From Clostridia bacterium (lineage in GTDB: Bacteria; Bacillota; Clostridia; Acetivibrionales; DSM-27016): 64,000 nucleotides of DNA. Shown in pieces: positions 1 to 9,184 of the stretch. Numbering within the stretch: the first letter of the stretch is position 1; the number at the start of each line of letters is the position of its first letter. The DNA lies in NCBI GenBank assembly GCA_026414765.1, contig JAOAIJ010000027.1, positions 1-64,000 of the forward strand, in the 5' to 3' direction. The position numbers and the translations under genes are program-made. The notes under the pieces are model-generated. The model worked only from the letters and a program-made list of their open reading frames with translations. It had not been told where the DNA came from and made no database searches.

Positions 1-57
1 TAGAGCATGCGGCTGTTAACCGCAGGGTCGTAGGTTCGAGTCCTACTTGAGGAGCCA
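1..57 (+). tRNA. tRNA-Asn (GTT), 5' truncated by window edge
   Basis: The window opens inside this tRNA. The anticodon arm TGCGG-CTGTTAA-CCGCA gives anticodon GTT (Asn). It is followed by a normal T arm (GGTTCGAGTCC) and an encoded CCA at 55-57. The acceptor 5' strand and most of the D arm lie before the window. Only three bases separate it from the next tRNA, so both belong to one tRNA transcript. Confidence 0.9.
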
Positions 58-60
58 TTT

Positions 61-137
61 GGGCCTTTAGCTCAGTTGGTTAGAGCAACCGGCTCATAAC
101 CGGTTGGTCCGGGGTTCGAGTCCCTGAAGGCCCACCA
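61..137 (+). tRNA. tRNA with CAT anticodon (tRNA-Met or lysidine-type tRNA-Ile2)
   Basis: A complete cloverleaf. The acceptor GGGCCTT pairs with AAGGCCC at 127-133, the anticodon arm is ACCGG-CTCATAA-CCGGT, the T arm contains GGTTCGAGTCC, and CCA is encoded at 135-137. The base pair at the top of the acceptor is G-C, so this is not initiator tRNA. The loop CTCATAA and general body resemble the tRNA-Ile2 that needs TilS lysidine modification in Bacillus at least as much as elongator tRNA-Met. Sequence alone does not settle Met versus Ile2. Confidence 0.9.
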
Positions 138-140
138 TAA

Positions 141-178
141 AAGAACAAGGAGTTATTTAAGCTCCTTGTTCTTTTTTT
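141..178. terminator. bidirectional terminator after the tRNAs
   Basis: A perfect 12-bp stem (141-152 with 162-173, AAGAACAAGGAG/CTCCTTGTTCTT) with a 9-nt loop, followed on the plus strand by a T run (172-178). The complementary A-rich side lets it also stop the small reverse gene, whose TAA at 153-155 lies inside the hairpin. Confidence 0.85.
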
Positions 179-347
179 CTATATAGTTATCAAATGTATC
201 ACTGCCGACTTGTTGAAAAATTACACCTAAAGAATTGTTTGATTTGTCTTTGTGTCTGATGCTTGAAGTAAAATCTGAATTATGCATTATAGTGTCTGAT
301 GCAGTTTCAATATCTTTAATATATTTACCTCTAAAGTTTTGAATCAT
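153..347 (-). CDS. small hypothetical protein, 64 aa
   Basis: I do not recognise this protein. The start at 347 is chosen because CAGGAGG lies at good spacing before ATG; an upstream in-frame Met at 428 has no such site. The protein is hydrophilic, lysine- and asparagine-rich, has no cysteine and no membrane segment, and ends in a charged tail (IEKKNKELK). It runs toward the tRNAs and ends in the shared terminator. The strong ribosome-binding site makes it likely to be translated, but no function can be given. Confidence 0.5.
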   Translation of the reverse strand: MIQNFRGKYIKDIETASDTIMHNSDFTSSIRHKDKSNNSLGVIFQQVGSDTFDNYIEKKNKELK

Positions 348-613
348 TATTTGCCTCCTGTTTACTGGGAATTTTATCTGACAAAGGATATTTTTTGTGA
401 TACAATCATTAATATGTTTATCTCTCACAAATTTTGAATAAAAGAAATTTGTTAAATATTAAACATGTTTTTCAACAAACTGTATTTTCAACTCTATATT
501 GGTATATGATACTTTTGAGAACTTAATCATTAATATTATTATGCTCATTTACTTATGAAAAAATTATTAAGTTGCTGTATATTTGAATTTAGGAAAGTAA
601 CTCGGAGGCATTA

Positions 614-1312
614 ATGGAGCTAAAAGGGAGACTTAAGCTGATAGCAGATAAAATCCCCGTATGTAGAACAGCATGTGATATTGGAACGGATCATGCATAT
701 ATACCTATTTATCTGGTACAGAAAAATATATGTGAAAAAGTAATAGCCTCGGATGTCAGGATTGGCCCGGTAGAAGCAGCACGGAAAAATACATGTCATT
801 ATGGACTCAATGGAAAAATAGAAGTCAGACTTGGAAATGGTCTGGATACAATCGCTGAAGAAGAAGCTGAAGCTATTATTATAGCTGGTATGGGTGGAAC
901 ACTTATATCGGAAATAATACTAAGAGGAATAAAGCTGGCAAGGAAAGCAAAGTATCTGGTAATACAGCCCATGAATGATCTTGAAATAGTGAGAAAAATG
1001 CTTTTGGATAACGGATTCGAAATATATGATGAGGAACTGACGGAAGAAGGTACAAAGCTTTATAATGTAATTTGTGCCCGCTGGACAGGGGAAAAGGCTA
1101 TTGTTGAAGAAAATATTTATTATCATATAGGCAGACGGTTGATAGAAAAAAATGACCCTTTACTAAAGTTTCTTATTTCACGAAAGATTGTACAGTTAGA
1201 CAGGGCATTAGAAGAGCTACGGAATGCAAAAGAAATGAATAGGGGAGTTGTTGATATTTATAGTGCTCTGTTAAAGGATTTGAGAAAACTTAAACAGGGT
1301 TATTTAGTATAA
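614..1312 (+). CDS. trmK: tRNA (adenine-22-N1)-methyltransferase TrmK
   Basis: An SAM-dependent methyltransferase expected to make m1A at position 22 of tRNA. The class I fold starts early: motif I is DIGTDHAYIP near residues 22-31, followed by IIIAGMGGTLI near 88-98, which is typical of the TrmK/YqfN family. The 232-aa length fits the family. GGAGG lies five bases before ATG. The next gene is a Nif3/YqfO protein, the same pairing as yqfN-yqfO in Bacillus. The 266 bp upstream are AT-rich and presumably hold its promoter; no clear consensus was picked. Confidence 0.92.
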   Translation: MELKGRLKLIADKIPVCRTACDIGTDHAYIPIYLVQKNICEKVIASDVRIGPVEAARKNTCHYGLNGKIEVRLGNGLDTIAEEEAEAIIIAGMGGTLISEIILRGIKLARKAKYLVIQPMNDLEIVRKMLLDNGFEIYDEELTEEGTKLYNVICARWTGEKAIVEENIYYHIGRRLIEKNDPLLKFLISRKIVQLDRALEELRNAKEMNRGVVDIYSALLKDLRKLKQGYLV

Positions 1313-1355
1313 AGTTTTTAGTGGAATGAATAGGGACAGCCGTTTATCAAACTCT

Positions 1356-1394
1356 ACGCACTCTTAAGGCTGAACTACGGATTCTGGAGTGCGT
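1356..1394 (+). other. intergenic stem-loop between trmK and the Nif3 gene
   Basis: ACGCACTC (1356-1363) pairs perfectly with GAGTGCGT (1387-1394) across a 23-nt loop, ending 12 nt before the ribosome-binding site of the next gene. There is no T run, so it is not a standard terminator. It could affect mRNA processing or translation; no known family was recognised. Confidence 0.35.
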
Positions 1395-1418
1395 TGACTA
1401 TACCTAGGAGGATACATA

Positions 1419-2525
1419 ATGAAAATAAAGTGTAAGGACATAGTAAGCTTTCTTGAAAAATTAGCTCCGCCAGATCTTGCTGAAGATTGGGATAATGTAG
1501 GACTTATTCTTGGAAGTAGCAGACAGGTAGTGGAAAAAGTATTGGTATGCCTGGATGTAACTGATAAGGTTGCTGAAGAGGCAGTAAGTAACGGAATTGA
1601 TCTGATCGTCTCCCATCATCCTCTTATATTTAAGGAAATGAAAAGAATTACAGAGGATGATTTTAAAGGGAAATTAATATATAATCTGATAAAAAACAAT
1701 ATAAGCGTATACAGTGCCCATACAAATCTTGATGTGGCAGATGGTGGGATAAATGAATGTCTTGCTGAGATTATTGGCTTGAGGGAAGTTAAAAACCTAA
1801 ATAAGTATAAGAGTGAAAAGCTATATAAAATAGTAGTATTTGTACCTGCAGATAGCATTGAAAGAGTCAGAGAGGCTATGTGCAATGCTGGAGCGGGTTG
1901 GATTGGAAATTACAGCGATTGTTCATTCAGTATAAAAGGAACTGGAACTTTCAAGCCTTTAGAAGGAACCAACCCTTATATGGGCAAAAAAGGGATTTTG
2001 GAAAAGGTTGATGAATACAGACTGGAAACAATTGTGCCCCAAAGCCTCCTAAACAATGTTATAGATGCAATGCTAAATATACATCCATATGAAGAAGTGG
2101 CTTATGACGTATATGAGCTGGCAAGAAAGGGAAAAGAGAATGGCTTGGGAAAAGTAGGCCTACTAAGTAAGCCTATGAAACTGGAAGAGTTTTTGATGCA
2201 TATTAAGAAAGTCCTTAATGCAGAAAATGTAAGACTAATCGGAAACAGTCAAAAGGAAATCAAAAAAGTAGCTGTTTTTTGTGGCAGCTTTGATCAGGAG
2301 TATTCCGGTATAGAAAAGTCGGGTGCAGATATTTTGGTAACAGGCGATATAAAATACCATACAGCTTTAGAAATGATTGAAAAAGGTTTATGTGTAATAG
2401 ATGCCGGGCACTATAACACTGAAAGAATTATTGTACCAAAGCTGGTCAGTCTCATAAATGATAAATTTAAAGGTATAAAAGTTGCTGCCAGCGACATGGA
2501 AGAAGACCCAATAAAATTCAGTTGA
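1419..2525 (+). CDS. Nif3-like dinuclear metal centre protein (YqfO type)
   Basis: A member of the Nif3/YqfO (formerly GTP cyclohydrolase type 2-like) family, a conserved hexameric protein with a two-metal site and a poorly defined reaction. Visible marks are WDNVGLILG near residues 24-32, the metal-binding SHHPLIF near 65-71, and a C-terminal GDIKYHTA and DAGHYNTE that supply more metal ligands. At 368 aa it is the long form with the CutA/PII-like insert, recognised by HPYEEVAYDVYEL near 223-235. AGGAGG lies nine bases before ATG. It follows trmK and its stop codon overlaps the -35 box of the RNase P RNA promoter. Confidence 0.9.
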   Translation: MKIKCKDIVSFLEKLAPPDLAEDWDNVGLILGSSRQVVEKVLVCLDVTDKVAEEAVSNGIDLIVSHHPLIFKEMKRITEDDFKGKLIYNLIKNNISVYSAHTNLDVADGGINECLAEIIGLREVKNLNKYKSEKLYKIVVFVPADSIERVREAMCNAGAGWIGNYSDCSFSIKGTGTFKPLEGTNPYMGKKGILEKVDEYRLETIVPQSLLNNVIDAMLNIHPYEEVAYDVYELARKGKENGLGKVGLLSKPMKLEEFLMHIKKVLNAENVRLIGNSQKEIKKVAVFCGSFDQEYSGIEKSGADILVTGDIKYHTALEMIEKGLCVIDAGHYNTERIIVPKLVSLINDKFKGIKVAASDMEEDPIKFS

Positions 2526-2550
2526 CATCAAAATAATAAGAGTGTAAAAT
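2522..2550 (+). promoter_or_regulatory. sigma-A promoter of the RNase P RNA gene
   Basis: TTGACA (2522-2527), a 17-bp spacer and TAAAAT (2545-2550), 28 bp before the start of the P1 helix of RNase P RNA. The -35 box contains the TGA stop codon of the preceding gene. Confidence 0.8.
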
Positions 2551-2578
2551 AATAAATCTGATAAAGATAAAAACATGA

Positions 2579-2992
2579 GTAAGCCAGATGATCGCATGTA
2601 CAGTACCGAAAGGTCGTATATGAGGAAAGTCCGGGCTCCAAAGGGCAGGGTGCCGGGTAACTCCCGGTGAAGGCGACTTTAAGGAAAGTGCAACAGAGAT
2701 ATACCGCATTCTGGAGACTTGAGACTGGAGACTTGAGGCTGGAATAAGAGTAGCTAAAAAGAAATTTTATTTCGGTTTCAAGTATCCGGTCTCTGGAAAC
2801 TGGTTTGTAAGGGTGGAAAGGTGAGGTAAGAGCTTACCAGCGACATGGCGACTTGTCGGTCTATGTAAACCCCACCTGGAGCAACACCGTAGAGGGACAT
2901 ATTGGTTGCCCGCCAGTCCCGTGTAGGTGGCTTGAACTTTGCAGAAATGTAAGGTCTAGATAGATGATCATCAAATACAGAACCCGGCTTAC
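2579..2992 (+). ncRNA. rnpB: RNase P RNA, catalytic RNA of tRNA 5' processing
   Basis: The universal 5' core GAGGAAAGTCCGGGCTCC is present near 2619-2636, followed by the CAACAGAGATA region near 2691 and a 3' core near 2965-2985. The ends close in the P1 helix: GTAAGCC at 2579-2585 pairs with GGCTTAC at 2986-2992. At about 414 nt it is slightly longer than many bacterial forms. The extra length sits in a peripheral arm between 2700 and 2815 that contains a short tandem repeat. It has its own strong promoter and ends ahead of a terminator. Confidence 0.95.
2711..2750 (+). repeat. 14-bp tandem repeat inside a peripheral arm of RNase P RNA
   Basis: CTGGAGACTTGAGA (2711-2724) is followed by CTGGAGACTTGAGG (2725-2738) and a decayed third copy starting CTGGAATAAGAG. 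The opposite side of the arm (about 2790-2811) contains CCGGTCTCTGGAAACTGG, which can pair with a repeat unit, so the arm seems to have grown by duplication. Confidence 0.7.
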
Positions 2993-3014
2993 AGACTTAC
3001 TCATATTAAATATT

Positions 3015-3050
3015 AAAAGCACCCGCTTTAATGACGGGTGCTTTTGTTTT
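3015..3050. terminator. bidirectional terminator between rnpB and the chemoreceptor gene
   Basis: A perfect 11-bp stem AAAAGCACCCG/CGGGTGCTTTT (3015-3025 with 3035-3045), 9-nt loop, T-rich on the plus-strand side and A/T-rich on the other. It serves the convergent rnpB and chemoreceptor transcripts. Confidence 0.85.
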
Positions 3051-5082
3051 ATATCTTGAATATTTTGATATTTTCAGAAAGCTTTCTTATCAGGGTATTC
3101 AGAGTGTTTATCGAATCGACAACTTCTTCTATGGAAGCAGCTTGCTGTTCTGTAGAAGCACTGATTTCCTCAGAGCCTGCTGAAGATTCTTCGGTAATAG
3201 CTGATATGTTCTCAATTGCATTCAACACCTTGTCTTTTGCGGCATCTATATCAGCTACATCGTTGTTTAAAGCTTCAATTTCCTTTATTACCATGTCTGA
3301 TGCAGACCTAATATCACTAAACACCTGGACTGTATCATTAAGTGATACATTTGCTTCAAGTACTATCTGTTCTGCAAATTTCATGGTTGAATCGGTTTCA
3401 GATATAACATTTCGTATTTCGTTTATTATGTTATAAATTTCCTTTGTTGCTGTTGCTGATTCATCTGCCAGTTTCCTTATTTCTTCTGCCACTACGGCAA
3501 AACCTTTACCGGCTTCTCCAGCTCTGGCTGCTTCAATTGCTGCATTTAAAGCCAGCAGGTTTGTCTGATTTGCGATAGTACTTATAGTGGAAATTATATT
3601 TACGATTGATTTAGATTTCTGAGAGATTTCCTGAATGCTGCTGCCAACCTTTGAAGCAGCTTCCGTATTCTTCCCAAACTTGTATTCAAGTTCCCTGATC
3701 ACATCTATCCCTGTTTCATTTTTCTTCTGTAAAGCCAAAGTATTTTCTATGGTAGCTCTGGATTTAAATGTTATCTCTTCTATTTTATCAGATAGTATTT
3801 TAGCTGTGCTTACACAATCCTGAGCCTCGGAAGCCTGAGTTGATATACCGGAAGCTATCTCCTGTATAGTAACGGAGATTTGCTCACTCGCTGCTGCAAC
3901 CTGTTTTGAAGAGGTTAAAACAACATCTGATAGATTTTCTGATTTTTCAGAAACCTGCTGCAAATCTTCTATAAGCTTACGGATAGTATTCACGGCAGTG
4001 TTGAGTGATTTTTCCGTTTGTCCGAATTCATCCTTGCGGGTGCTTATTAAGTCTTTAGAAAGATCACAATTTGATAATTGAAAAGCATAATCATTGATTT
4101 TCCCAAGAGGTTTTCTGATATATATGGCAAAAATTATTGATATAGCAATACCTGCAATGATAAAAATCAATGTAAGTACTACAGACTTAATTCTTAGCGA
4201 CAGTATTTCCTTGAAAAATTCATCCTTTGGTGCAGACATAGCTAACGACCAATCAGTGCCTTCTATAGGAACATACGTCATGTATTTTGTAATGCCCTCA
4301 AACTTATAAGTAGTAAATTCAGACTTTCCAGCAATCATATTTTTTATACCATTTGCAAGTTCTAAATAAGAAGAATCCTTTTCTGATTCCTTAATAAAAT
4401 TCTTCTTATTGATTACAAAATCTATTTTAGGATGTGCTATAATTTCACCTGCACCGTTAACCATGTATGCATATCCGGTATCTGCAATTTTTATATTCTT
4501 CATTGCATTATAAATCGTTGTAGGTTCAAGAGTCGCGGTAATCACGCCGACTATGTTTCCACCTGAGGGAGACAGAATAGGAGCAGCACATACCATAACA
4601 AGCTTATTATCTATCTTACTGATAAGAGGAGAGGTGATTACAGTTTTTCCCTGCTTGGCTTGCTTGAAATAATCTCTTTCCGAAAGGTCGGTAGTGGTAC
4701 CGTTTGTTGATTTTGCCATTCCCTGAAGGTCTAAGATCTGAAATCTTTGTATCCCCAATCTCTCCACTTCCTGTTTTAGAACAGGCAACTGTTCGTCCCA
4801 GACCATAGACTGTATTTCACTCCTAAAAGCTACACCCTCAACAGAAGTTTTAATACTACTAACTTCTTTCTCAAGCAAATAGGCATTGTCAGTAACCCTT
4901 TCTTGAAGAAATTGCTTGACATTGTTCTCTAGTGCCCTTGTGCCATTTGAAACATAAATGAAACCGCTTATAAATGAAATAAGTAATAAAATCAAAGACA
5001 AAAGGATAATTATTTTTAAACCGATACCTTTGAATAATCCTGAAAGCATGCTATCACTACGTACTTTGAAAATAGATTCCAT
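3049..5082 (-). CDS. methyl-accepting chemotaxis protein with extracellular Cache sensor
   Basis: A chemoreceptor that senses a small molecule outside the cell and signals to CheA through CheW. It has a cytoplasmic N-terminus, a first membrane helix at about residues 22-46, a double-Cache type sensor (about 50-295; [13 protein letters not shown] and [16 protein letters not shown] are typical), and a second helix at about 298-322. HAMP and the signalling domain follow, with the conserved hairpin tip [19 protein letters not shown] near residue 515. The 677-aa length is normal. The start is supported by AGGGGGG upstream (5093-5099), about ten bases from ATG. It is a single-gene unit on the minus strand. 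The ligand cannot be predicted. Confidence 0.92.
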   Translation of the reverse strand: MESIFKVRSDSMLSGLFKGIGLKIIILLSLILLLISFISGFIYVSNGTRALENNVKQFLQERVTDNAYLLEKEVSSIKTSVEGVAFRSEIQSMVWDEQLPVLKQEVERLGIQRFQILDLQGMAKSTNGTTTDLSERDYFKQAKQGKTVITSPLISKIDNKLVMVCAAPILSPSGGNIVGVITATLEPTTIYNAMKNIKIADTGYAYMVNGAGEIIAHPKIDFVINKKNFIKESEKDSSYLELANGIKNMIAGKSEFTTYKFEGITKYMTYVPIEGTDWSLAMSAPKDEFFKEILSLRIKSVVLTLIFIIAGIAISIIFAIYIRKPLGKINDYAFQLSNCDLSKDLISTRKDEFGQTEKSLNTAVNTIRKLIEDLQQVSEKSENLSDVVLTSSKQVAAASEQISVTIQEIASGISTQASEAQDCVSTAKILSDKIEEITFKSRATIENTLALQKKNETGIDVIRELEYKFGKNTEAASKVGSSIQEISQKSKSIVNIISTISTIANQTNLLALNAAIEAARAGEAGKGFAVVAEEIRKLADESATATKEIYNIINEIRNVISETDSTMKFAEQIVLEANVSLNDTVQVFSDIRSASDMVIKEIEALNNDVADIDAAKDKVLNAIENISAITEESSAGSEEISASTEQQAASIEEVVDSINTLNTLIRKLSENIKIFKI

Positions 5083-5414
5083 AAGCTGGCTGCCCCCCTA
5101 AATATTGATGTTATGCTTGATATTGGCTATAGAAGCAAAATAGAAAAAATAAAGCTTTTTGATCGTTACCCAAAATTGAAATGAAAAATTACAATAAATA
5201 TTATATCTCAATATCCAAAAAAAGACAATAGAAACCTCAAAATTACATAACATAACAATATACAACACTATTTTTATATAATACACAGGTTTAAAAGAAA
5301 AAGAAAGCAGCAAGTAATATTTTGTATTCAAAAAATAAATACTAAGCTTGAATATGAATAATTAATAGATGACTACAGGCATATTTATTCTGCATAAAAT
5401 AAGGATGTGATTAA
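5083..5414. other. AT-rich divergent intergenic region
   Basis: This 332-bp gap separates the reverse chemoreceptor gene from tepA. It is very AT-rich and must contain both divergent promoters, but I see no clear consensus -35/-10 pair, no hairpin with a T run and no convincing coding region. Confidence 0.5.
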
Positions 5415-6173
5415 TTGAATCAACAAAACAAAGTAACATTTGGAAGGGCATCAATTGAAGAAGCCTGTGAAGAGAAAGAAAAATGCAAAGATATTGAAAA
5501 CATTAAAGATACGGGAACAGCAGCAATAACAAACCCAAGGGGGAATATCCACTGTCTGACGATAATCGGACAGATAGAAGGGCATATTATACTACCGCCT
5601 CAAAACAAGACTACAAAATATGAACATGTAATACCTCAGTTGGTAGCTATAGAAGAAAATCAGGATATTGACGGACTACTTCTGATACTGAATACGGTAG
5701 GAGGAGATGTAGAAGCAGGTCTTGCCATAGCCGAAATGGTGGCAAGCATGGCAAAACCGAATGTTTCACTTGTTTTAGGCGGTGGACACAGCATAGGAGT
5801 GCCTATGGCAGTCTCAACAAATTATTCGTTTATAGCGCCATCAGCAACGATGACAATACATCCTCTGAGGTTGAATGGTATGATTATCGGAGTGCCACAG
5901 ACATATGAGTACTTTGATAAAATGCAGGACAGAGTTGTACAATTTGTTTCAAAGAATTCAAAAATCTCAAGAGAAAAATTCAGAGATCTGATGTTGAAAA
6001 CAGGGGAATTGGCTAATGATGTAGGTACGGTACTGTTTGGTGAAGAAGCGGTAAGAAATGGTCTTATAGACGAAGTTGGAGGTTTGTCGGAAGCATTGAA
6101 CAAGCTTTACGAGATGATAAAAATAGAAAGAGAAAACAAACTAAATAAGGAGCCGGGAGGTAATCTTCAGTGA
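5415..6173 (+). CDS. tepA: ClpP-like serine protease TepA (translocation-enhancing protein)
   Basis: A cytoplasmic ClpP-family peptidase found in spore formers. The fold runs from about residue 44 to 235. The nucleophile is Ser126 in [11 protein letters not shown] and the likely catalytic His is 149 in TMTIHP; the N-terminal 40 residues are a poorly conserved extension. It starts with TTG, preceded by AAGGA nine bases upstream. Its last four bases overlap the next gene, ylzJ, and spoIIIE follows. The order tepA-ylzJ-spoIIIE matches Bacillus and supports the orthology. Its role in sporulation or protein export is known only broadly in the family. Confidence 0.9.
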   Translation: MNQQNKVTFGRASIEEACEEKEKCKDIENIKDTGTAAITNPRGNIHCLTIIGQIEGHIILPPQNKTTKYEHVIPQLVAIEENQDIDGLLLILNTVGGDVEAGLAIAEMVASMAKPNVSLVLGGGHSIGVPMAVSTNYSFIAPSATMTIHPLRLNGMIIGVPQTYEYFDKMQDRVVQFVSKNSKISREKFRDLMLKTGELANDVGTVLFGEEAVRNGLIDEVGGLSEALNKLYEMIKIERENKLNKEPGGNLQ

Positions 6174-6385
6174 TATTTCACTCTGTGATCCCTATTGATG
6201 TGGTGATGGGAAATGGCTACAATAATTCTATAGAAAACAGTTATGTAGAAATGGATTATCTGGGTGAGAAAATACAGGTTTCTCCGTTAGAAAACAACAG
6301 GTACATGATAAACAGGCTTATAAGCACCTCACCTAAAGCTTATCTGAATCCGAAACTTCAGCCTGGAACCGTAATTGAAAAATAA
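6170..6385 (+). CDS. ylzJ: YlzJ-like small protein
   Basis: A 71-aa protein of the YlzJ-like family, of unknown function and conserved between tepA and spoIIIE in spore formers. It opens with [14 protein letters not shown] and has the family's [18 protein letters not shown] core and PKLQPGTVI ending. GTG start overlapping the tepA stop (GTGA), with GGGAGG nine bases upstream, so translation is coupled to tepA. It lacks membrane segments. No biochemical role can be stated. Confidence 0.85.
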   Translation: MIFHSVIPIDVVMGNGYNNSIENSYVEMDYLGEKIQVSPLENNRYMINRLISTSPKAYLNPKLQPGTVIEK

Positions 6386-6523
6386 AGGAGTACGCTATAT
6401 AGGCAAAAAGACAAGTTTGTATAACATGATGCTGTAAGAGTACAAAAGAATACTTTACTGAGTATAAAATACTATAGTAAATATATATGAAATATGATAT
6501 ATTTAATGCTGAAACTAGATTAG

Positions 6524-6561
6524 GGCTAAGGATAGCAAACTAAGAATCCTCAGCCTTTTTT
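6524..6561 (+). terminator. terminator or attenuator immediately before spoIIIE
   Basis: GGCTAAGGAT (6524-6533) pairs with ATCCTCAGCC (6546-6555), one mismatch, followed by six T residues (6556-6561). The spoIIIE ribosome-binding site begins two bases later, so no promoter fits between them. It either ends the tepA-ylzJ transcript with partial read-through or acts as an attenuator for spoIIIE. Confidence 0.75.
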
Positions 6562-6574
6562 CGGGGGTCTTAGA

Positions 6575-9025
6575 GTGAAGGCGAAAAAAACACAAAAGAA
6601 GAGATATAAGCGAAAGGAAAGCGGTTTTGTTCAATACAACCAGGAAATTATAGGGATACTGGTGCTAACTTTTGGTGTACTTGTATCACTAAGCTTCTAC
6701 TATAAAAATTCGGTAGGAATGTTTGGAAGGTTTATAAAAGAGCTTCTTCTGGGTTTTATAGGTATTCCTGCTTATGTATTACCTGTATTGATAATCGTTT
6801 ACGCATTTTTTATCATATTTAAAAAGAACAGCAGGAATTTTAATCTTAGGGTACTATATTCAATTATTCTAATAGTGATCATATCATCAATGATTCACAC
6901 AGGATTTTATAGTGAAAAGGATTATGAAAATCTGACTCCTGTGAGAAGCATATATAAGTTTTACGACAGTGGTCTGAGCTTGAGCGGTGGAGGAATTCTG
7001 GGAGGATTGATAAGTGCACCTTTTTTGATGATGTTCCAGGTATTGGGCACTATCATTATACTCACTACTCTTTCGATTATAGATATAATTTTATTAACCA
7101 ACATATCCATAGCAAACTTTATAAGGAATATAAAAGGACTTTTTGTAAAAATATTTAGGAAATCTGTAACTACGTTGAAGGAAGCAGCTGAAAGAAGGAA
7201 AGAAGATAATAAATATGAGGAAGAGATGGAGATTGTCGGCGATGAAGATGATTTGAGTTTGCAGTTCAAGCCGGTTTCTAACGTTATAGATTTCAAAATT
7301 GAAAAAACTTCAAGGGAACTAAAAGAAAAAACAGGCAATAAATCCGGAAAAGTAGAAAAAGAGGATAATCAGACAGAAATTGAACCTATCGAGTTTATAA
7401 TGAAGGATTTGAAAGAGAGTACTGCGGTAGAAATCAATAAGATAAAAGAAAAGGCAGCAGCACCAAAAATAGAAGCGTCAATAAATATTTATGATGGGAA
7501 GAAGGAAGCTGCACAGCCCCCTGTAAGTGAAAAGCTGATTGAAAAGGAAGTTGCCCAACATAACCATATTCATAATAGTGAATATAATTATCCTCCTTTT
7601 GAACTGCTGAGTGAGAATTCCGCTGACGGACAGGATTTGAAGGCATTAAAAAGCAGTGCGCTTGAAGGAGCACGTAAACTGGAAGATACGCTAAAGAGCT
7701 TTGGGGTGGAAGCAAAAGTTATAAATATCAGCCGTGGACCTGCTGTCACAAGGTATGAACTACAGCCAAGTCCTGGTGTAAAGGTCAGTAAAATAGTTAA
7801 CCTCTCGGATGATATATCTCTAAATCTTGCTGCATCAGGGGTAAGAATAGAAGCTCCTATACCCGGAAAAGCAGCTATAGGTATAGAAGTTCCTAACAAA
7901 GAAGTGACACCTGTTTTCCTTAGAGAGGTAATAGAGTCCGATGAGTTTTCCAAATTCCAGTCAAAGCTTGCGTTTGCCGTTGGTAAGGATATATCAGGAG
8001 AAAACATTGTCGCTGATATAGCAAAAATGCCACATTTATTGATTGCAGGTGCAACTGGTGCAGGAAAAAGTGTATGCATAAACAGCCTTATAATAAGCTT
8101 GCTCTACAAAGCATCCCCTGATGAAGTGAAGCTTCTTATGGTAGACCCAAAAGTTGTTGAGCTTGGAGTTTATAATGGGATACCTCATCTTCTGATTCCT
8201 GTAGTAACCGACCCGAGAAAAGCTGCAGGTGCTTTAAACTGGGCTGTACAGGAAATGGTAAACAGATATAAGTTATTTGCGGAAAAAGGTGTAAGAGATA
8301 TAAAAGGATACAATGCTATGCTCAGAGCTTCCGGAGAAATGGGAGGATTGCCGCAGATTGTCATTATTATCGACGAGCTTGCAGACTTGATGATGGTTGC
8401 ACCGAATGATGTAGAGGATGCTATTTGCAGGCTTGCACAGATGGCAAGAGCTGCAGGAATGCACCTTGTTATAGCAACACAGAGGCCTTCTGTGGATGTC
8501 ATAACAGGTATTATAAAGGCTAATATTCCATCCAGGATTTCTTTTGCAGTTACATCCCAGGTAGATTCAAGAACGATTCTCGACATGGCAGGGGCTGAAA
8601 AGTTGTTGGGAAAAGGGGATATGCTTTTTTATCCTGTTGGGGAACCAAAACCGATAAGGGTTAAAGGGGCATTTGTAACTGAAAAGGAAGTAGAGAATGT
8701 AGTAGAGCATATAAAGTCTCTTGGAAATGCAGAATATGACGAAAATATTATAGAAGAAATAAACAGTGAAAACGTTCCCGAAGAAAAAGATCCGGGTGAT
8801 AACGACGAACTTTTACCTCAAGCTATTGAACTTGTTGTTGAGTCTGGCCAGGCTTCAGTTTCACTTATTCAAAGGAAATTCAAAGTGGGATATGCAAGAG
8901 CTGCAAGAATTATAGATCAGATGGAGGAAAGAGGAGTAGTAGGAGGATATGAGGGAAGCAAACCCAGACAGGTACTGATGACCAGGCTGCAATGGCAGGA
9001 AATGCAAATGGCAAACAATCAGTAA
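6575..9025 (+). CDS. spoIIIE: DNA translocase SpoIIIE/FtsK
   Basis: A septal DNA pump that moves chromosomal DNA through the division or sporulation septum. The N-terminal 190 residues hold about four membrane helices. A charged linker (about 200-340) leads to the motor: Walker A GATGAGKS near residue 492, Walker B IVIIIDELADLM near 595, and a C-terminal gamma winged helix (AIELVVESGQ to the end) that reads orienting DNA sequences. 816 aa is usual. GTG start with GGGGG eight bases upstream. Location after tepA-ylzJ supports SpoIIIE rather than a second FtsK, but the sequence alone does not separate a sporulation role from a division role. Confidence 0.93.
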   Translation: MKAKKTQKKRYKRKESGFVQYNQEIIGILVLTFGVLVSLSFYYKNSVGMFGRFIKELLLGFIGIPAYVLPVLIIVYAFFIIFKKNSRNFNLRVLYSIILIVIISSMIHTGFYSEKDYENLTPVRSIYKFYDSGLSLSGGGILGGLISAPFLMMFQVLGTIIILTTLSIIDIILLTNISIANFIRNIKGLFVKIFRKSVTTLKEAAERRKEDNKYEEEMEIVGDEDDLSLQFKPVSNVIDFKIEKTSRELKEKTGNKSGKVEKEDNQTEIEPIEFIMKDLKESTAVEINKIKEKAAAPKIEASINIYDGKKEAAQPPVSEKLIEKEVAQHNHIHNSEYNYPPFELLSENSADGQDLKALKSSALEGARKLEDTLKSFGVEAKVINISRGPAVTRYELQPSPGVKVSKIVNLSDDISLNLAASGVRIEAPIPGKAAIGIEVPNKEVTPVFLREVIESDEFSKFQSKLAFAVGKDISGENIVADIAKMPHLLIAGATGAGKSVCINSLIISLLYKASPDEVKLLMVDPKVVELGVYNGIPHLLIPVVTDPRKAAGALNWAVQEMVNRYKLFAEKGVRDIKGYNAMLRASGEMGGLPQIVIIIDELADLMMVAPNDVEDAICRLAQMARAAGMHLVIATQRPSVDVITGIIKANIPSRISFAVTSQVDSRTILDMAGAEKLLGKGDMLFYPVGEPKPIRVKGAFVTEKEVENVVEHIKSLGNAEYDENIIEEINSENVPEEKDPGDNDELLPQAIELVVESGQASVSLIQRKFKVGYARAARIIDQMEERGVVGGYEGSKPRQVLMTRLQWQEMQMANNQ

Positions 9026-9033
9026 GCATACAG

Positions 9034-9073
9034 ATGCATTATAAATATGACCTGGGTTATATTTATAATGCAT
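9034..9073. repeat. perfect 15-bp AT-rich inverted repeat after spoIIIE
   Basis: ATGCATTATAAATAT (9034-9048) and its exact reverse complement (9059-9073) enclose a 10-nt loop GACCTGGGTT. No T run follows, so it is not a typical terminator. It begins nine bases after the spoIIIE stop. A hairpin with a similar core, also with a 10-nt loop beginning GAC, lies on the other side of the next gene. Confidence 0.8.
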
Positions 9074-9184
9074 TTACTTATACAGCTATGATGATTACAG
9101 ATGACAAACAATTTATTTCAGTTTTTTCTCAATTTTATTTCTACTTGTCAAGTTCCTACTGTCTATTTATAATGGAGGGGTTGT

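Noticed and set aside
2711-2750. CRISPR-like repeat
   Set aside because: Units are directly adjacent without spacers and lie inside RNase P RNA. No CRISPR array was seen in the window.
5098-5331. Reverse frame of 77 codons before the chemoreceptor gene
   Set aside because: Composition is that of AT-rich non-coding DNA (Tyr/Phe/Ile/Asn), and no ribosome-binding site was seen.
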